A DNA stretch of 32,549 nt from an uncultured Clostridia bacterium (lineage in GTDB: Bacteria > Bacillota > Clostridia > Christensenellales > CAG-314), in the NCBI GenBank assembly GCA_947630455.1, contig CANRHP010000003.1:1-32549 (forward strand), given 5' to 3'. This document shows, one piece after another, positions 8,580 to 16,459 of the stretch (its first letter is position 1; each line of letters begins with the position of its first letter). The notes beneath the pieces are model-generated. The model was not told the origin of the DNA. It saw nothing but the letters and a program-made list of their open reading frames with translations, and searched no databases. The position numbers and the translations under genes are program-made.

Positions 8580-8609
8580 ATTATATTGTGCCGATCCGCA
8601 CTTAGGCAA
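8580..8609 (-). promoter_or_regulatory. degV promoter
   Basis: TTGCCT (8604-8609), 18-nt spacer, TATAAT (8580-8585) on the minus strand, with a leader of about 18 nt containing GGAGG. Confidence 0.65.
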
Positions 8610-8649
8610 GCGCAGATCTTTACAAAATTTTTTTCCAAACATAAAAATC

Positions 8650-9252
8650 TTACCGGTTTCTGTCCGTCAGATGCTCATCCATTACGTCCGCCATCAAGCT
8701 TGCATCCTCGGTAGAGCCGCATGGCTGATCGTCCTGCGGTGTCTTTTCGGTATCCGCAGCCGAATGAGATTTTTGCTTTGTCGCAAGATCGTTGGTGTCC
8801 ACCTTGCCGCGAAACACCACAAATTGCTGCCACATAAACTCCAACACAAAGTTTATAATCATCACGGTGCCCTGCGCCACAACAAATCCCCAAAAGCCTA
8901 TATGGGCGAGCTTGCTCTCAACCACGGCAATGTACCAGGTTTGAAAAGGATAAAACGGAACGTAGAACAAAAAAGCCAACAGCATTGCTATGGGCACGTT
9001 ATTTGCCGCTTTAAAGGTGAATTTGCGGTTGAACGTGAAATTCCAAATGATTGACAGCGCCAATGCAACGGTTTCTGCAATAAAAGAGCTTACGGCAATC
9101 TCATTGATGAAAACCATAGTTCGACTTTCATCTATCACGTGATTTAATATGGCTTTGAGCGCAAGTGAACTGACTATTTGTATCACTCCCGCCGATATGG
9201 CGAAAAGAGTGTACTTTACCGCCCTCAGCACATCCTTTTTTTCGATTTTCAT
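8650..9252 (-). CDS. GtrA-like family membrane protein with acidic C-terminal tail
   Basis: A 200-residue membrane protein. Four hydrophobic helices occupy about residues 10-150, and the family signature WNFTFNRKFTF follows the second helix. A matching FMWQQFVVFR closes the last helix. GtrA/DPMS-type proteins are thought to move polyprenyl-linked sugars or assist cell-surface glycosylation; the substrate here is unknown. The last 45 or so residues form a hydrophilic, Asp/Glu/Ser-rich tail beyond the usual GtrA domain, probably disordered. The ribosome site is GGAGG. The gene starts 11 nt after gltX, as the last member of the radC-gltX-gtrA unit. No clear terminator follows before degV's promoter. 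Confidence 0.85.
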   Translation of the reverse strand: MKIEKKDVLRAVKYTLFAISAGVIQIVSSLALKAILNHVIDESRTMVFINEIAVSSFIAETVALALSIIWNFTFNRKFTFKAANNVPIAMLLAFLFYVPFYPFQTWYIAVVESKLAHIGFWGFVVAQGTVMIINFVLEFMWQQFVVFRGKVDTNDLATKQKSHSAADTEKTPQDDQPCGSTEDASLMADVMDEHLTDRNR

Positions 9253-9263
9253 CTTTGCCTCCG

Positions 9264-10697
9264 TCAGCCGAGTCTTTCAATAGACCTTTCGAGACGACTA
9301 AGAGTTTCTTCGCGTCCCAACAGCTCGGCAATCTCGCTTGCTCCGCCGGGTGTAGCGGCAAGCCCCGTCAACGCAATACGCGCTGGCCACAGTACCTTTC
9401 CGTTTTTGACGCCGAGTTCACTTGCAAGCTCTATCAATGCGCCGTATAGATGCTCGTTGTCCCATTGATCCACTTTGGCGAACTTGTCCCTTACCTTTGG
9501 CAGCACCTCGCGGGCGGTATCGGCATTTGTTTTTTGCTTTTGATTGTCATAGAGGCTGCTGTCAAACTCTCCGAATTCCACCAAAAAGCGAAGCTTTTCC
9601 TCGATTTCGGCAAAGGTTTCAATACGACTTTGAGTAAGCTTGCACACCAACGCTTTGTCGAAATTTTTAAGATAGCATTTTTCTATCCACGGAGCGGCGT
9701 AGTCGGCAAAAGCTTCGGGAGTCATTTCCTTGATATACAGTGAATTGAGCCAAGCGAGCTTAACCGGATCAAAGATAGAAGGACTTTTGTTTATTCCGGA
9801 AATGTCAAATTTGGACAACAGCTCATCAAAGCTCATCTTTTCACTGTCATCCTTGGGAGACCACCCTAAAAGCGCAATGTAATTTATGATCGCCTCTTTC
9901 AAAAAACCTTTGTTTATGAGATCTTCGTAGCTGGCGTCGCCGTTGCGCTTGCTAAGCTTGTGCTGTGCGTCCTTCATGATGGGAGGCATATGAATGTACA
10001 TGGGACGTTCCCAACCGAAAGCATCGTACAACAAATTGTACTTGGGTGTGCTGGAAAGGTACTCGATACCGCGCATAACGCAGTTGATACCCATCAAATG
10101 GTCGTCAATGACATTGGCAAAGTTGTAGGTGGGCATTCCGTCCGATTTGATCAGAATTTGATCCTCCAACTCGCTGTTGTCTATCGTTATATCCCCGTAC
10201 ACCGCATCATGATAGGTTGTGCTGCCTGTCGTGGGCATATTTTGACGAATAACAAATTTGTCGCCGCGTGCCAAACGCTCCGCTATTTCCTCTTTGGAAA
10301 GCGACAAGCAATGCTTGTCGTAACGGCGGGCACCATTGACGGCGGGCAGCGTCTCCAAGCGTTCCTCGCTGCAAAAACAGTAGTAAGCGTGACCGCTCTC
10401 CACCAATTGAAGAGCATACTTCATGTATTCGTCGCTGCGTTGACTTTGTATGTATGGACCGTAGTCGCCCCCGACATCCGGTCCCTCGTCGTAGTTGAGT
10501 CCCGTTTCGTGCAAGGTACGATAAATAATTTCTACCGCTCCCTCCACATAGCGTCCCTGATCGGTATCCTCTATGCGCAGAATAAACTTTCCGTTGTTCT
10601 TTTTAGCGTAAAGATACGAATACAGTGCGGTGCGCAATCCCCCAATGTGAAGATAACCCGTGGGACTTGGCGCGAATCTTGTGCGTAATTGTGTCAT
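9264..10697 (-). CDS. gltX: Glutamyl-tRNA synthetase
   Basis: A 477-residue class I aminoacyl-tRNA synthetase that charges tRNA-Glu, and in many Firmicutes also tRNA-Gln before amidation by GatCAB. The N-terminus RFAPSPTGYLHIGG contains the HIGH-type motif at 17-20, and HKLSKRNGD carries the KMSKS-type loop (KLSKR 247-251). Zinc-type cysteines C107, C109 and C130, with Y126, are placed as in zinc-containing GluRS. The C-terminal anticodon-binding helical domain is complete. The start has AGAGG 5-6 nt upstream. It lies 9 nt after radC and 11 nt before gtrA, so the three are probably cotranscribed. Confidence 0.97.
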   Translation of the reverse strand: MTQLRTRFAPSPTGYLHIGGLRTALYSYLYAKKNNGKFILRIEDTDQGRYVEGAVEIIYRTLHETGLNYDEGPDVGGDYGPYIQSQRSDEYMKYALQLVESGHAYYCFCSEERLETLPAVNGARRYDKHCLSLSKEEIAERLARGDKFVIRQNMPTTGSTTYHDAVYGDITIDNSELEDQILIKSDGMPTYNFANVIDDHLMGINCVMRGIEYLSSTPKYNLLYDAFGWERPMYIHMPPIMKDAQHKLSKRNGDASYEDLINKGFLKEAIINYIALLGWSPKDDSEKMSFDELLSKFDISGINKSPSIFDPVKLAWLNSLYIKEMTPEAFADYAAPWIEKCYLKNFDKALVCKLTQSRIETFAEIEEKLRFLVEFGEFDSSLYDNQKQKTNADTAREVLPKVRDKFAKVDQWDNEHLYGALIELASELGVKNGKVLWPARIALTGLAATPGGASEIAELLGREETLSRLERSIERLG

Positions 10698-10706
10698 GAT
10701 AACCTC

Positions 10707-11417
10707 TTAGCCGTGTATTTTTTTGTAGCTTTGCTGCATGGCGCTTATATCGCCATGCACATAAAAACTGTAATAATCCTTGTCATTATTGAAAATTATG
10801 TGTTCCAAAAGCGCCACATTGATGCTTGCCAATGCGAAATTAAGCTGTTCGGTGAAACAAATGTCCTCCTCGCTGGGGCGGCAAGCTCCCTTGACGTGAC
10901 AATGAAACATTATTACACCGGCAGCGCCGATACGCAGCGCCGTAGATACAATTCGCTTGATCTCGACGGACACTTGCTCATTGCTGGTGGAGTCGAATAC
11001 CTCACGATACATGTACTTGGTGGCGTGATCCAGATACACTACCACAACACGTTCGTTGTAGCTTTCGGAAACAAGCTCGTTTGCATAGCTGACGATAGAA
11101 TGTAATCCGTCCAGCAAAATACGATTGGATTCGCTGCTTCGGTAACGGCGCCATACCTCTTTGAGCATGGCAAGATTGCAAGCGGTAACTTCACTGACGC
11201 CGTCAACCGTCATCAACTGCTGCGGAGAAGCATCGAGCACTCCGGAGAGGGATCCGAATGCAGCCAAAAGCTTGTGTGCAAGCTTATTTGTGTCTTTTCG
11301 AGGAAGATATTGAAACAGCAACAGTTCCAACACCTCGTGATCTTGAAATGCCGCAAGCCCTTCTTTCATCATTCGTTCGCGAAGCCGTGCGCGATGTCCG
11401 TCGTTTTCGTGAGCCAT
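10707..11417 (-). CDS. radC: RadC/JAB-domain protein with variant metal-site motif
   Basis: A 236-residue RadC-family protein: an N-terminal helix-hairpin-helix part (about 1-90, with LMTVDGVSEVTACNL) and a C-terminal MPN/JAB metalloprotease-like domain. The usual HNHPSG...PS..D motif reads HCHVKGACRPSEED, keeping H172, H174, S182 and D185 but losing the N-P-S-G residues. The once-claimed DNA repair role of RadC is not supported, and its real function is unknown. A longer frame reaches 11483, but the ATG at 11417 has AAGGA about 8 nt upstream and matches the normal RadC N-terminus. It is the first gene of the radC-gltX-gtrA unit and divergent from pepV. Confidence 0.87.
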   Translation of the reverse strand: MAHENDGHRARLRERMMKEGLAAFQDHEVLELLLFQYLPRKDTNKLAHKLLAAFGSLSGVLDASPQQLMTVDGVSEVTACNLAMLKEVWRRYRSSESNRILLDGLHSIVSYANELVSESYNERVVVVYLDHATKYMYREVFDSTSNEQVSVEIKRIVSTALRIGAAGVIMFHCHVKGACRPSEEDICFTEQLNFALASINVALLEHIIFNNDKDYYSFYVHGDISAMQQSYKKIHG

Positions 11418-11525
11418 TGCCTTGTCCTTGAAGTAAATTGCCGCAACAAAATTTTTGCCGCATGCCTTTATATGATAGCACATTATTGTAATTTTGTGTA
11501 TAATATAAGAAATAAAATTTGTATA

Positions 11526-11566
11526 AAACCGTTAGGATCGTCTACATTCAGATAAACCATCGGTTT
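11526..11566 (+). promoter_or_regulatory. pepV leader with two alternative left arms for one right arm
   Basis: CGGTTT (11561-11566), directly before the GAGGAG ribosome site (11567-11572), can pair with AAACCG (11526-11531) or, more tightly, GGTTT with AAACC (11554-11558, 3-nt loop). A TATAAT at 11499-11504 would place transcription start near 11511. The stems are short. Confidence 0.3.
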
Positions 11567-11577
11567 GAGGAGCAAAA

Positions 11578-12987
11578 ATGTCAAAAAAAGAACACAAAAC
11601 CAATTTATCCGACACAGCGACGGTTTTTGCCGAGCTGCCGCAAACAAAAGCATTGTTGGATAGAATGTACGGTTCGCTTGATGAAAGCTGCTATGCTGTC
11701 GATACGCTGCGTACAGTGCTGCAATTCAACACGGAAAAATCCGAAGCGGCATTGGGCGCCCCCTTTGGGATCAACGTAAAAAATTGTCTTGACTACGTGT
11801 TGAATTTGGCTTCTTCATTTGGTTTGACAACATACAACTGCGACGGCTATGCAGGACACGCCGACTACCCCGGTGCGGGAAACGAAATTTTGGGTATACT
11901 CGGGCATTTGGATGTCGTTCCCGCAAAAGCGGAGGAATGGAGCTATCCGCCCTACTCCGCAACGGTGGCGAACGGAAAACTGTTTGCGCGCGGCGCCATG
12001 GACGACAAGGGCCCGATGATTGCGTGCCTTCTCGCCGTCAAAATATTGAAAGAAGCGGGCTTTACACCCCAAAAAACCATTCGTTTGATATTCGGCTGCG
12101 ACGAAGAAAGCGGTATGCAGTGTGTGGAACACTATTTTACGAAAATGCCCTACCCGACGGTTTCATTTTCACCTGACGGAGATTTTCCCGTCATAAATCG
12201 TGAAAAGGGCATATACCAATTTAACCTTGTGTGCGGAAAATTGCCGCAAGGAGTGCATATCAACGCAGGGGAACGCGCTAACGTAGTACCGTCACTTTGC
12301 ACCGTGACAACGCAACAGCCGATTGACGTGGATATGTATCAAGAGATAAAATGCATCGAAGCGGCAAAGGGCTGCACGTATATCGCAACCGGCAAGGCGG
12401 CGCACGGAAGCACTCCCGACGAGGGAATAAACGCAACGCACATATTGCTGAAAGCGCTTGCCGACACCTATCCCGACAATGAAACGCTGCGTTTTGTATC
12501 GGAAAAAGTTACGGACACAAGCGGCAAAGCGTGGGGCATTGCCTTGTCGGACAAGGAAAGCGGGCGTCTTACCTGCAACCTCGGCGTATTGCGCACATCT
12601 GCCGACGGCACCTTGACGGCGACAGTGGATATTCGTTTCCCGGTGACATACAGCTGCTCGCAAATGTATGATGTGCTGCGTGCCAACACTCCCCCTCAAT
12701 TTGACATTGAGGGCGTACATGTCAGCGAACCGCTCTTTGTGCCTTCGGACAGCAGCCTCGTAACAACGCTTATGGATGTTTACAACCGACGTATGGAAAC
12801 AAACCTCGAGCCTCTTGCAATAGGCGGCGGCACATACAGCAGATGTCTGCCAAACTGCGTGGCATTCGGACCGCTGTTCCCCGGTGAAGAACAAACAATA
12901 CACATGCCCAACGAATGTATTGTTTTGAACAACTTGCGTACAATGACAGAGTTGTATCTCGAAGCCATTTACCGTTTGGCAAAGTAA
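11578..12987 (+). CDS. pepV: M20 family dipeptidase, PepV-like
   Basis: A 469-residue zinc metallopeptidase, the typical length of PepV/carnosinase-like M20 enzymes that cleave dipeptides and some aminoacyl beta-alanine bonds in the cytoplasm. Metal and catalytic residues are visible: GHLDVV with H110 and D112, GAMDDKG with the bridging D142, DEESGM (catalytic and metal glutamates, about 175-179), SPDGDFP with D200, and the C-terminal QTIHMPNE histidine. A lid insertion (about 210-390) is present, as in PepV. The start is supported by GAGGAG 5 nt upstream. It stands alone and ends at a strong terminator. Confidence 0.93.
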   Translation: MSKKEHKTNLSDTATVFAELPQTKALLDRMYGSLDESCYAVDTLRTVLQFNTEKSEAALGAPFGINVKNCLDYVLNLASSFGLTTYNCDGYAGHADYPGAGNEILGILGHLDVVPAKAEEWSYPPYSATVANGKLFARGAMDDKGPMIACLLAVKILKEAGFTPQKTIRLIFGCDEESGMQCVEHYFTKMPYPTVSFSPDGDFPVINREKGIYQFNLVCGKLPQGVHINAGERANVVPSLCTVTTQQPIDVDMYQEIKCIEAAKGCTYIATGKAAHGSTPDEGINATHILLKALADTYPDNETLRFVSEKVTDTSGKAWGIALSDKESGRLTCNLGVLRTSADGTLTATVDIRFPVTYSCSQMYDVLRANTPPQFDIEGVHVSEPLFVPSDSSLVTTLMDVYNRRMETNLEPLAIGGGTYSRCLPNCVAFGPLFPGEEQTIHMPNECIVLNNLRTMTELYLEAIYRLAK

Positions 12988-13008
12988 TACGCAACAAACT
13001 GTTGAATA

Positions 13009-13041
13009 AGGTTTATCGGCAAGATCAGATAGACCTTTTTT
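13009..13041 (+). terminator. Rho-independent terminator of pepV
   Basis: AGGTTTATC (13009-13017) pairs with GATAGACCT (13028-13036, one G-U), then TTTTTT and further T-rich sequence. It starts 22 nt after the stop codon. Confidence 0.85.
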
Positions 13042-13049
13042 ATATATTT

Positions 13050-13078
13050 TTTTAACGAAATGTATTTTTTCCTATACT
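13050..13078 (+). promoter_or_regulatory. Possible promoter of the AmaP-like gene
   Basis: A TATACT -10 box (13073-13078) lies 30 nt before the ATG, with a weak TTTTAA (13050-13055) 17 nt upstream. Confidence 0.4.
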
Positions 13079-13107
13079 GTACATACTAAACGCAGGAGGC
13101 TTACCTT

Positions 13108-13860
13108 ATGAAAAAAATCGCCGAAAAAGTCGCTATCGTAGCGCAAATTTCCATCGCGTTGATTTTTGCGATAACCACGTTGCTGTACATGTTCAATGTG
13201 ATACCGGAAAATGTCGCTTTTTCCAACAACGGAGTGCTGGGTGTGTTGATTTGGGTACTCGCAATTATTTTCTTGGTACTATCCGGTTTTATTGTGTATG
13301 TAAATTTTTCGGAAAAAGAAACGCTCAGACAAATACTTCTGCATTGCGACAGCGAAAGTGCAACCCATGCCAACTCGAAGGTGATAAGAAATATCGTAAG
13401 AAGCTGCGCCAAAAAGGTGGAGGGTATACGAGTCAAAAAGGTGCAGCTGCGCTTGGATGAGAAAAACGGATTGGTTGTAACCCTCAAGGTGAACGTTGCC
13501 ACACACAATGTTTCGGAATCCATTGATATACTGCGCTGCCTTGTAGCGGACGCTTTCAAAAATACGCTCGGGCTTACTTTTAATTCCATAAATTTCGTCA
13601 TACGCAAGCTTAAGAGTCGCTATAGACCGGACGTAGATAAAGCGGAAAAGCTTGCTAAAACATTGACGCAGCAGCGTGAGTTGTCTGCGGACATCTACGA
13701 ACAGCCCTTTACCGACAATTGCGAGGAATGTGCCAAAGCGGATGAGGACGCAGAAAGCAACGCAGAAAAAGAGGATGTGGAAGCAGTTAAAGAAATACGT
13801 GAACAGCTGCATGACAACGGTCAAAGCAGCAATAATGAACAAAACGAACCGGAGGACTGA
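13108..13860 (+). CDS. AmaP-like membrane anchor with Asp23-type domain
   Basis: A 250-residue protein with two N-terminal membrane helices (about residues 8-30 and 43-65). A soluble domain (about 75-170) with the alternating VQLRLDEKNGLVVTLKVNV strand pattern and an ESIDILRCLVADAFKNTLGL helix follows. This matches AmaP, the protein that anchors the alkaline-shock protein Asp23 to the membrane in Gram-positive bacteria. The last 60 residues are a highly acidic Glu/Asp/Asn tail, probably disordered. The ribosome site is AGGAGG, 8 nt from the ATG. No Asp23 gene is next to it, unlike the usual amaP-asp23 arrangement. Assignment rests on architecture and strand pattern, not on a strict motif. Confidence 0.68.
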   Translation: MKKIAEKVAIVAQISIALIFAITTLLYMFNVIPENVAFSNNGVLGVLIWVLAIIFLVLSGFIVYVNFSEKETLRQILLHCDSESATHANSKVIRNIVRSCAKKVEGIRVKKVQLRLDEKNGLVVTLKVNVATHNVSESIDILRCLVADAFKNTLGLTFNSINFVIRKLKSRYRPDVDKAEKLAKTLTQQRELSADIYEQPFTDNCEECAKADEDAESNAEKEDVEAVKEIREQLHDNGQSSNNEQNEPED

Positions 13861-13915
13861 TACGCGATCAAACGAAGCTTAGTCGCTCAACAATCTGCCG
13901 GTCAATCTTACAATC

Positions 13916-13950
13916 AAAAAAATCCTCGAACTTATGGAGGATCTTTTATT
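13916..13950. terminator. Bidirectional terminator shared by the AmaP-like gene and tadA
   Basis: ATCCTC (13922-13927) and GAGGAT (13937-13942) enclose a 9-nt loop. Minus-strand transcripts (tadA) end in a run of T (13916-13921 read in reverse); plus-strand transcripts end in CTTTTATTTA. It sits between the convergent genes. Confidence 0.75.
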
Positions 13951-14396
13951 TATCTTTTGGTTACAAAGTAATCGGTCAACAGCTGAGAGCATTGCCGCTG
14001 CAAAATGCCTCCCCGCACCGTAAGCTCGTGATTAAGTGTGTGCCCTATCGCTTCGGACAACTGCACGCAACCCTCACCGCTGAGATCAAATGCTCCAAAG
14101 TAGACATTGGACAGTCGCGCATTGTAGCAGGCGCCAAGGCACATCACACAGGGCTCCAGCGTGACGTAGATGTCACACCCGGTGAGTCGCCAATCGCCGA
14201 GACGCTTGCAGGCACGGCGTATTGCTACCAGCTCGGCATGTTCCGTTGCGTCGTGACTGCGATTACGCATATTGTGCGCTCGCGCAACGACCTTTCCGTC
14301 TTTTACAACCACCGCGCCTATCGGAACCTCGTCCGCCTTGGCAGAAAGCTGCGCTTGCCTGAGCGCCAATTTCATAAATTTTTCTTCCCGAGTCAT
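13950..14396 (-). CDS. tadA: tRNA-specific adenosine deaminase TadA
   Basis: A 148-residue zinc deaminase that converts the wobble adenosine of tRNA-Arg(ACG) to inosine, normally essential. The catalytic HAE triad is at 53-55 and the zinc cysteines lie in PCVMC (C83, C86). The N-terminal block VPIGAVVVKDGKVVARAHN is typical of TadA. Its ATG overlaps the stop codon of the GH2 gene (ATGA), with a GAGG site inside the GH2 coding end. It is therefore translated from the GH2 transcript unless an internal promoter exists. An essential tRNA enzyme downstream of a sugar hydrolase is an unusual pairing. Confidence 0.95.
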   Translation of the reverse strand: MTREEKFMKLALRQAQLSAKADEVPIGAVVVKDGKVVARAHNMRNRSHDATEHAELVAIRRACKRLGDWRLTGCDIYVTLEPCVMCLGACYNARLSNVYFGAFDLSGEGCVQLSEAIGHTLNHELTVRGGILQRQCSQLLTDYFVTKR

Positions 14397-16207
14397 AACG
14401 TTTCCTCATAACGCGGGATCCAATCATCCGTGTGCTTGTACTTACCCTGCTCCAACAGTTCGGCAAGCTTGTGCAGATTGCAGCAGGAATTTATCTGCCG
14501 AATAACTTCGGCATCCACTTTGAGAACCTTGCGATCATAGGTCAACAGACCGTTTACCTCGTCCTCAACATCCGTCAGCTGGGTGTATATCGCCGCAGAC
14601 AGCCCGCGGGCGATCCAGGGAATTACATCCCTCTCATATAGCTCGCGCAAGCCTTTGTTGTATTGCTGCAAATCATCAAAACTACGATAACCGTAAGTAT
14701 TATCCGGGTTGACGCTGTGTTCTTGATCTTTATAGCTGTAACCTCCGAATTCCGTCAGACATACGGCTCGGTTTTTGTCGTTGGGCAGATGTACATTGCG
14801 ATAATATACGTGCAAGCTTCGAACGTCGCCGCCGCCTTGATCATGCCAACCGCTGGCATGGTCCACGGTCCGTGTAGGATCCAGTTGTTTGGTGAGTTGA
14901 GCAATTCTGTTCGCGTCAAATTGTCCCCAGCCCTCGTTGAAGGGTACCCACATGGCAATGGATACGCAGTTGTACAATTGATCTATCATTTCGGAATATT
15001 CCCGTTCGTACATGGCGCGGCTTTCTTCCTTTTTGCGACCGAAACGCGAATAAGCGTTATCCTTGAAGCTTATACCGATAAACGGCGCATAAGCAGTTGT
15101 CCATTTGCCCATAGTTGTACCGCCGCTGGGCATATCTTGCCATACCAGCATGCCCAGTCTGTCGCAATGGTAATACCAACGGGCAGGCTCCACCTTGATA
15201 TGCTTCCGCAGCATGTTGAAGCCGAGACTTTTCGCCGTTTTAATATCGAATATCATAGCTTCATCACTTGGAGCGGTGTATAATCCGTCGCTCCAGTACC
15301 CCTGATCCAACAAACCGTTGTGAAAATACGGTTTATTGTTGAGCATGAGACGACGGTACTTACCTGCCATAGCACAGCCGAACTTGCGCATACCGAAATA
15401 GCTTTCTACGCGATCGCGGCGTGAAATAAGACGCAAACCGTACAAATGCGGCGTTTCCGGAGTCCAAGGAATGAATTCGTTGTTGGGGAAATGTACAACA
15501 ACACTGCCCTTGCCGTCGTTTTTTGCGATTTCATTGTCGCCGTCCAACACAATAACAGTTACGGGGTCGTTAAAGTTGCACCGAATGTCTACGCGTACCT
15601 CTGCATTGTCAAAGTCCGGTGTGATTTTTATGCTCTCGATATACTGCGCCGGCACACTCTCCATCCAAACCGTTTGCCAAATACCGCTTTGCGGCGTATA
15701 CCACATGCCGCCTCTATGCGATGATTGCTTGCCGCGCGTTTGATAGCCGGCGTCTGTTGCGTCTCTGACCCTGACCGTCAATTCATTGTCGCCGTCTGCC
15801 TTTACGTAATCTGTGATATCTGCGCTGAAGGAATTGTAGCCGCCCTCATGATGACACGCTAAAATACGGTTTACATACACATCACACGTACTGTCCACTG
15901 CGCCGAAGTGCAGCAGCAGTCTGTTTTTGATAAATGTTTTAGGCAGCACAAAATTGCGACGGTAAAAAAGATATTCCTTGCTCGTTAGTTGGCGTCCAAC
16001 ACCGGACAGTTGACTTTCCGGCGAAAATGGCACCAAAATTTTACCGTCAAATTGTTCGGGGATCACATCCTTTACCGTAATTGCGTATTCCCACCATCCG
16101 TTGAGATTGATGTAGCTTTTGCGCACAAACTGCGGTCGCGGATACTCCTGCAGCGGTTTTGCGTCCATGTTATTACCCCATGTTGTAAGCAGATTTTGCA
16201 GTGACAT
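14393..16207 (-). CDS. Glycoside hydrolase family 2 protein (beta-galactosidase/beta-glucuronidase-like)
   Basis: A 604-residue GH2 enzyme. The N-terminal jelly-roll sugar-binding domain (about 20-190, with NLNGWWEYAI and YNSFSADITDYV) leads to an immunoglobulin-like domain and a TIM barrel from about residue 290. The acid/base is E425 in WVPFNEGWG and the nucleophile E486 in CLTEFGGYS. No signal peptide is present, so it acts in the cytoplasm on imported sugars. The substrate cannot be told from sequence. It is short for LacZ (about 1,000 residues) and nearer beta-glucuronidase size. The start at 16207 has AAGGGG about 8 nt upstream. It is cotranscribed with tadA and divergent from dut. Confidence 0.92.
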   Translation of the reverse strand: MSLQNLLTTWGNNMDAKPLQEYPRPQFVRKSYINLNGWWEYAITVKDVIPEQFDGKILVPFSPESQLSGVGRQLTSKEYLFYRRNFVLPKTFIKNRLLLHFGAVDSTCDVYVNRILACHHEGGYNSFSADITDYVKADGDNELTVRVRDATDAGYQTRGKQSSHRGGMWYTPQSGIWQTVWMESVPAQYIESIKITPDFDNAEVRVDIRCNFNDPVTVIVLDGDNEIAKNDGKGSVVVHFPNNEFIPWTPETPHLYGLRLISRRDRVESYFGMRKFGCAMAGKYRRLMLNNKPYFHNGLLDQGYWSDGLYTAPSDEAMIFDIKTAKSLGFNMLRKHIKVEPARWYYHCDRLGMLVWQDMPSGGTTMGKWTTAYAPFIGISFKDNAYSRFGRKKEESRAMYEREYSEMIDQLYNCVSIAMWVPFNEGWGQFDANRIAQLTKQLDPTRTVDHASGWHDQGGGDVRSLHVYYRNVHLPNDKNRAVCLTEFGGYSYKDQEHSVNPDNTYGYRSFDDLQQYNKGLRELYERDVIPWIARGLSAAIYTQLTDVEDEVNGLLTYDRKVLKVDAEVIRQINSCCNLHKLAELLEQGKYKHTDDWIPRYEETL

Positions 16208-16233
16208 AGCACACCCCTTTCATATCAAATACC

Positions 16234-16262
16234 ATTTTACCACAAAAATTTCACAATGTAAA
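16234..16262 (-). promoter_or_regulatory. GH2-tadA promoter
   Basis: TTTACA (16257-16262), 17-nt spacer, TAAAAT (16234-16239) on the minus strand, with an extended TGG before the -10. The leader is about 20 nt and contains the AAGGGG ribosome site. Confidence 0.75.
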
Positions 16263-16388
16263 TAACAGCGACTAAAAGTAAATTTTATCTTCGAAAATTA
16301 TATAAAAACCTGCCGACTCTTTTATCCTAAAGTCCGCAACGTACTTGGTCTGATTTTTCAGCATATAGATAAACTGTCAAATTTTGCG

Positions 16389-16410
16389 ACCTAACGTTAG
16401 GTAAACCTAA
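16389..16410. promoter_or_regulatory. Array of three alternating ACCTAA/TTAGGT half-sites abutting the dut -35 box
   Basis: ACCTAA (16389-16394), 2 nt, TTAGGT (16397-16402), 2 nt, ACCTAA (16405-16410). The first two form a perfect 14-bp palindrome, and the second and third form another palindrome with a 2-nt centre. The array ends at the base before TTGAAA. It looks like a protein-binding operator; TTAGG-type half-sites recall DtxR/IdeR-family boxes, but the spacing differs. Confidence 0.6.
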
Positions 16411-16439
16411 TTGAAAATTATAACGAAGTGTGCTAAAAT
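16411..16439 (+). promoter_or_regulatory. dut promoter
   Basis: TTGAAA (16411-16416), 17-nt spacer, TAAAAT (16434-16439). The expected start is near 16446, giving a leader of about 14 nt with AGGA. Confidence 0.8.
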
Positions 16440-16459
16440 ATATACGAATAGGATTTATT

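Noticed and set aside
7606..9054. A 482-codon plus-strand open frame
   Set aside because: It lies antisense to degV and gtrA, whose motifs and ribosome sites are clear. Its translation has no domain pattern and no ribosome site; it is a shadow frame.
11418..11483. 66-nt upstream extension of radC
   Set aside because: The ATG at 11417 has a ribosome site and matches the RadC N-terminus; the extension has neither.
16430..16459. Upstream GTG start for dut
   Set aside because: It overlaps the -10 box, so it would not be transcribed; the ATG at 16460 has AGGA and fits family length.
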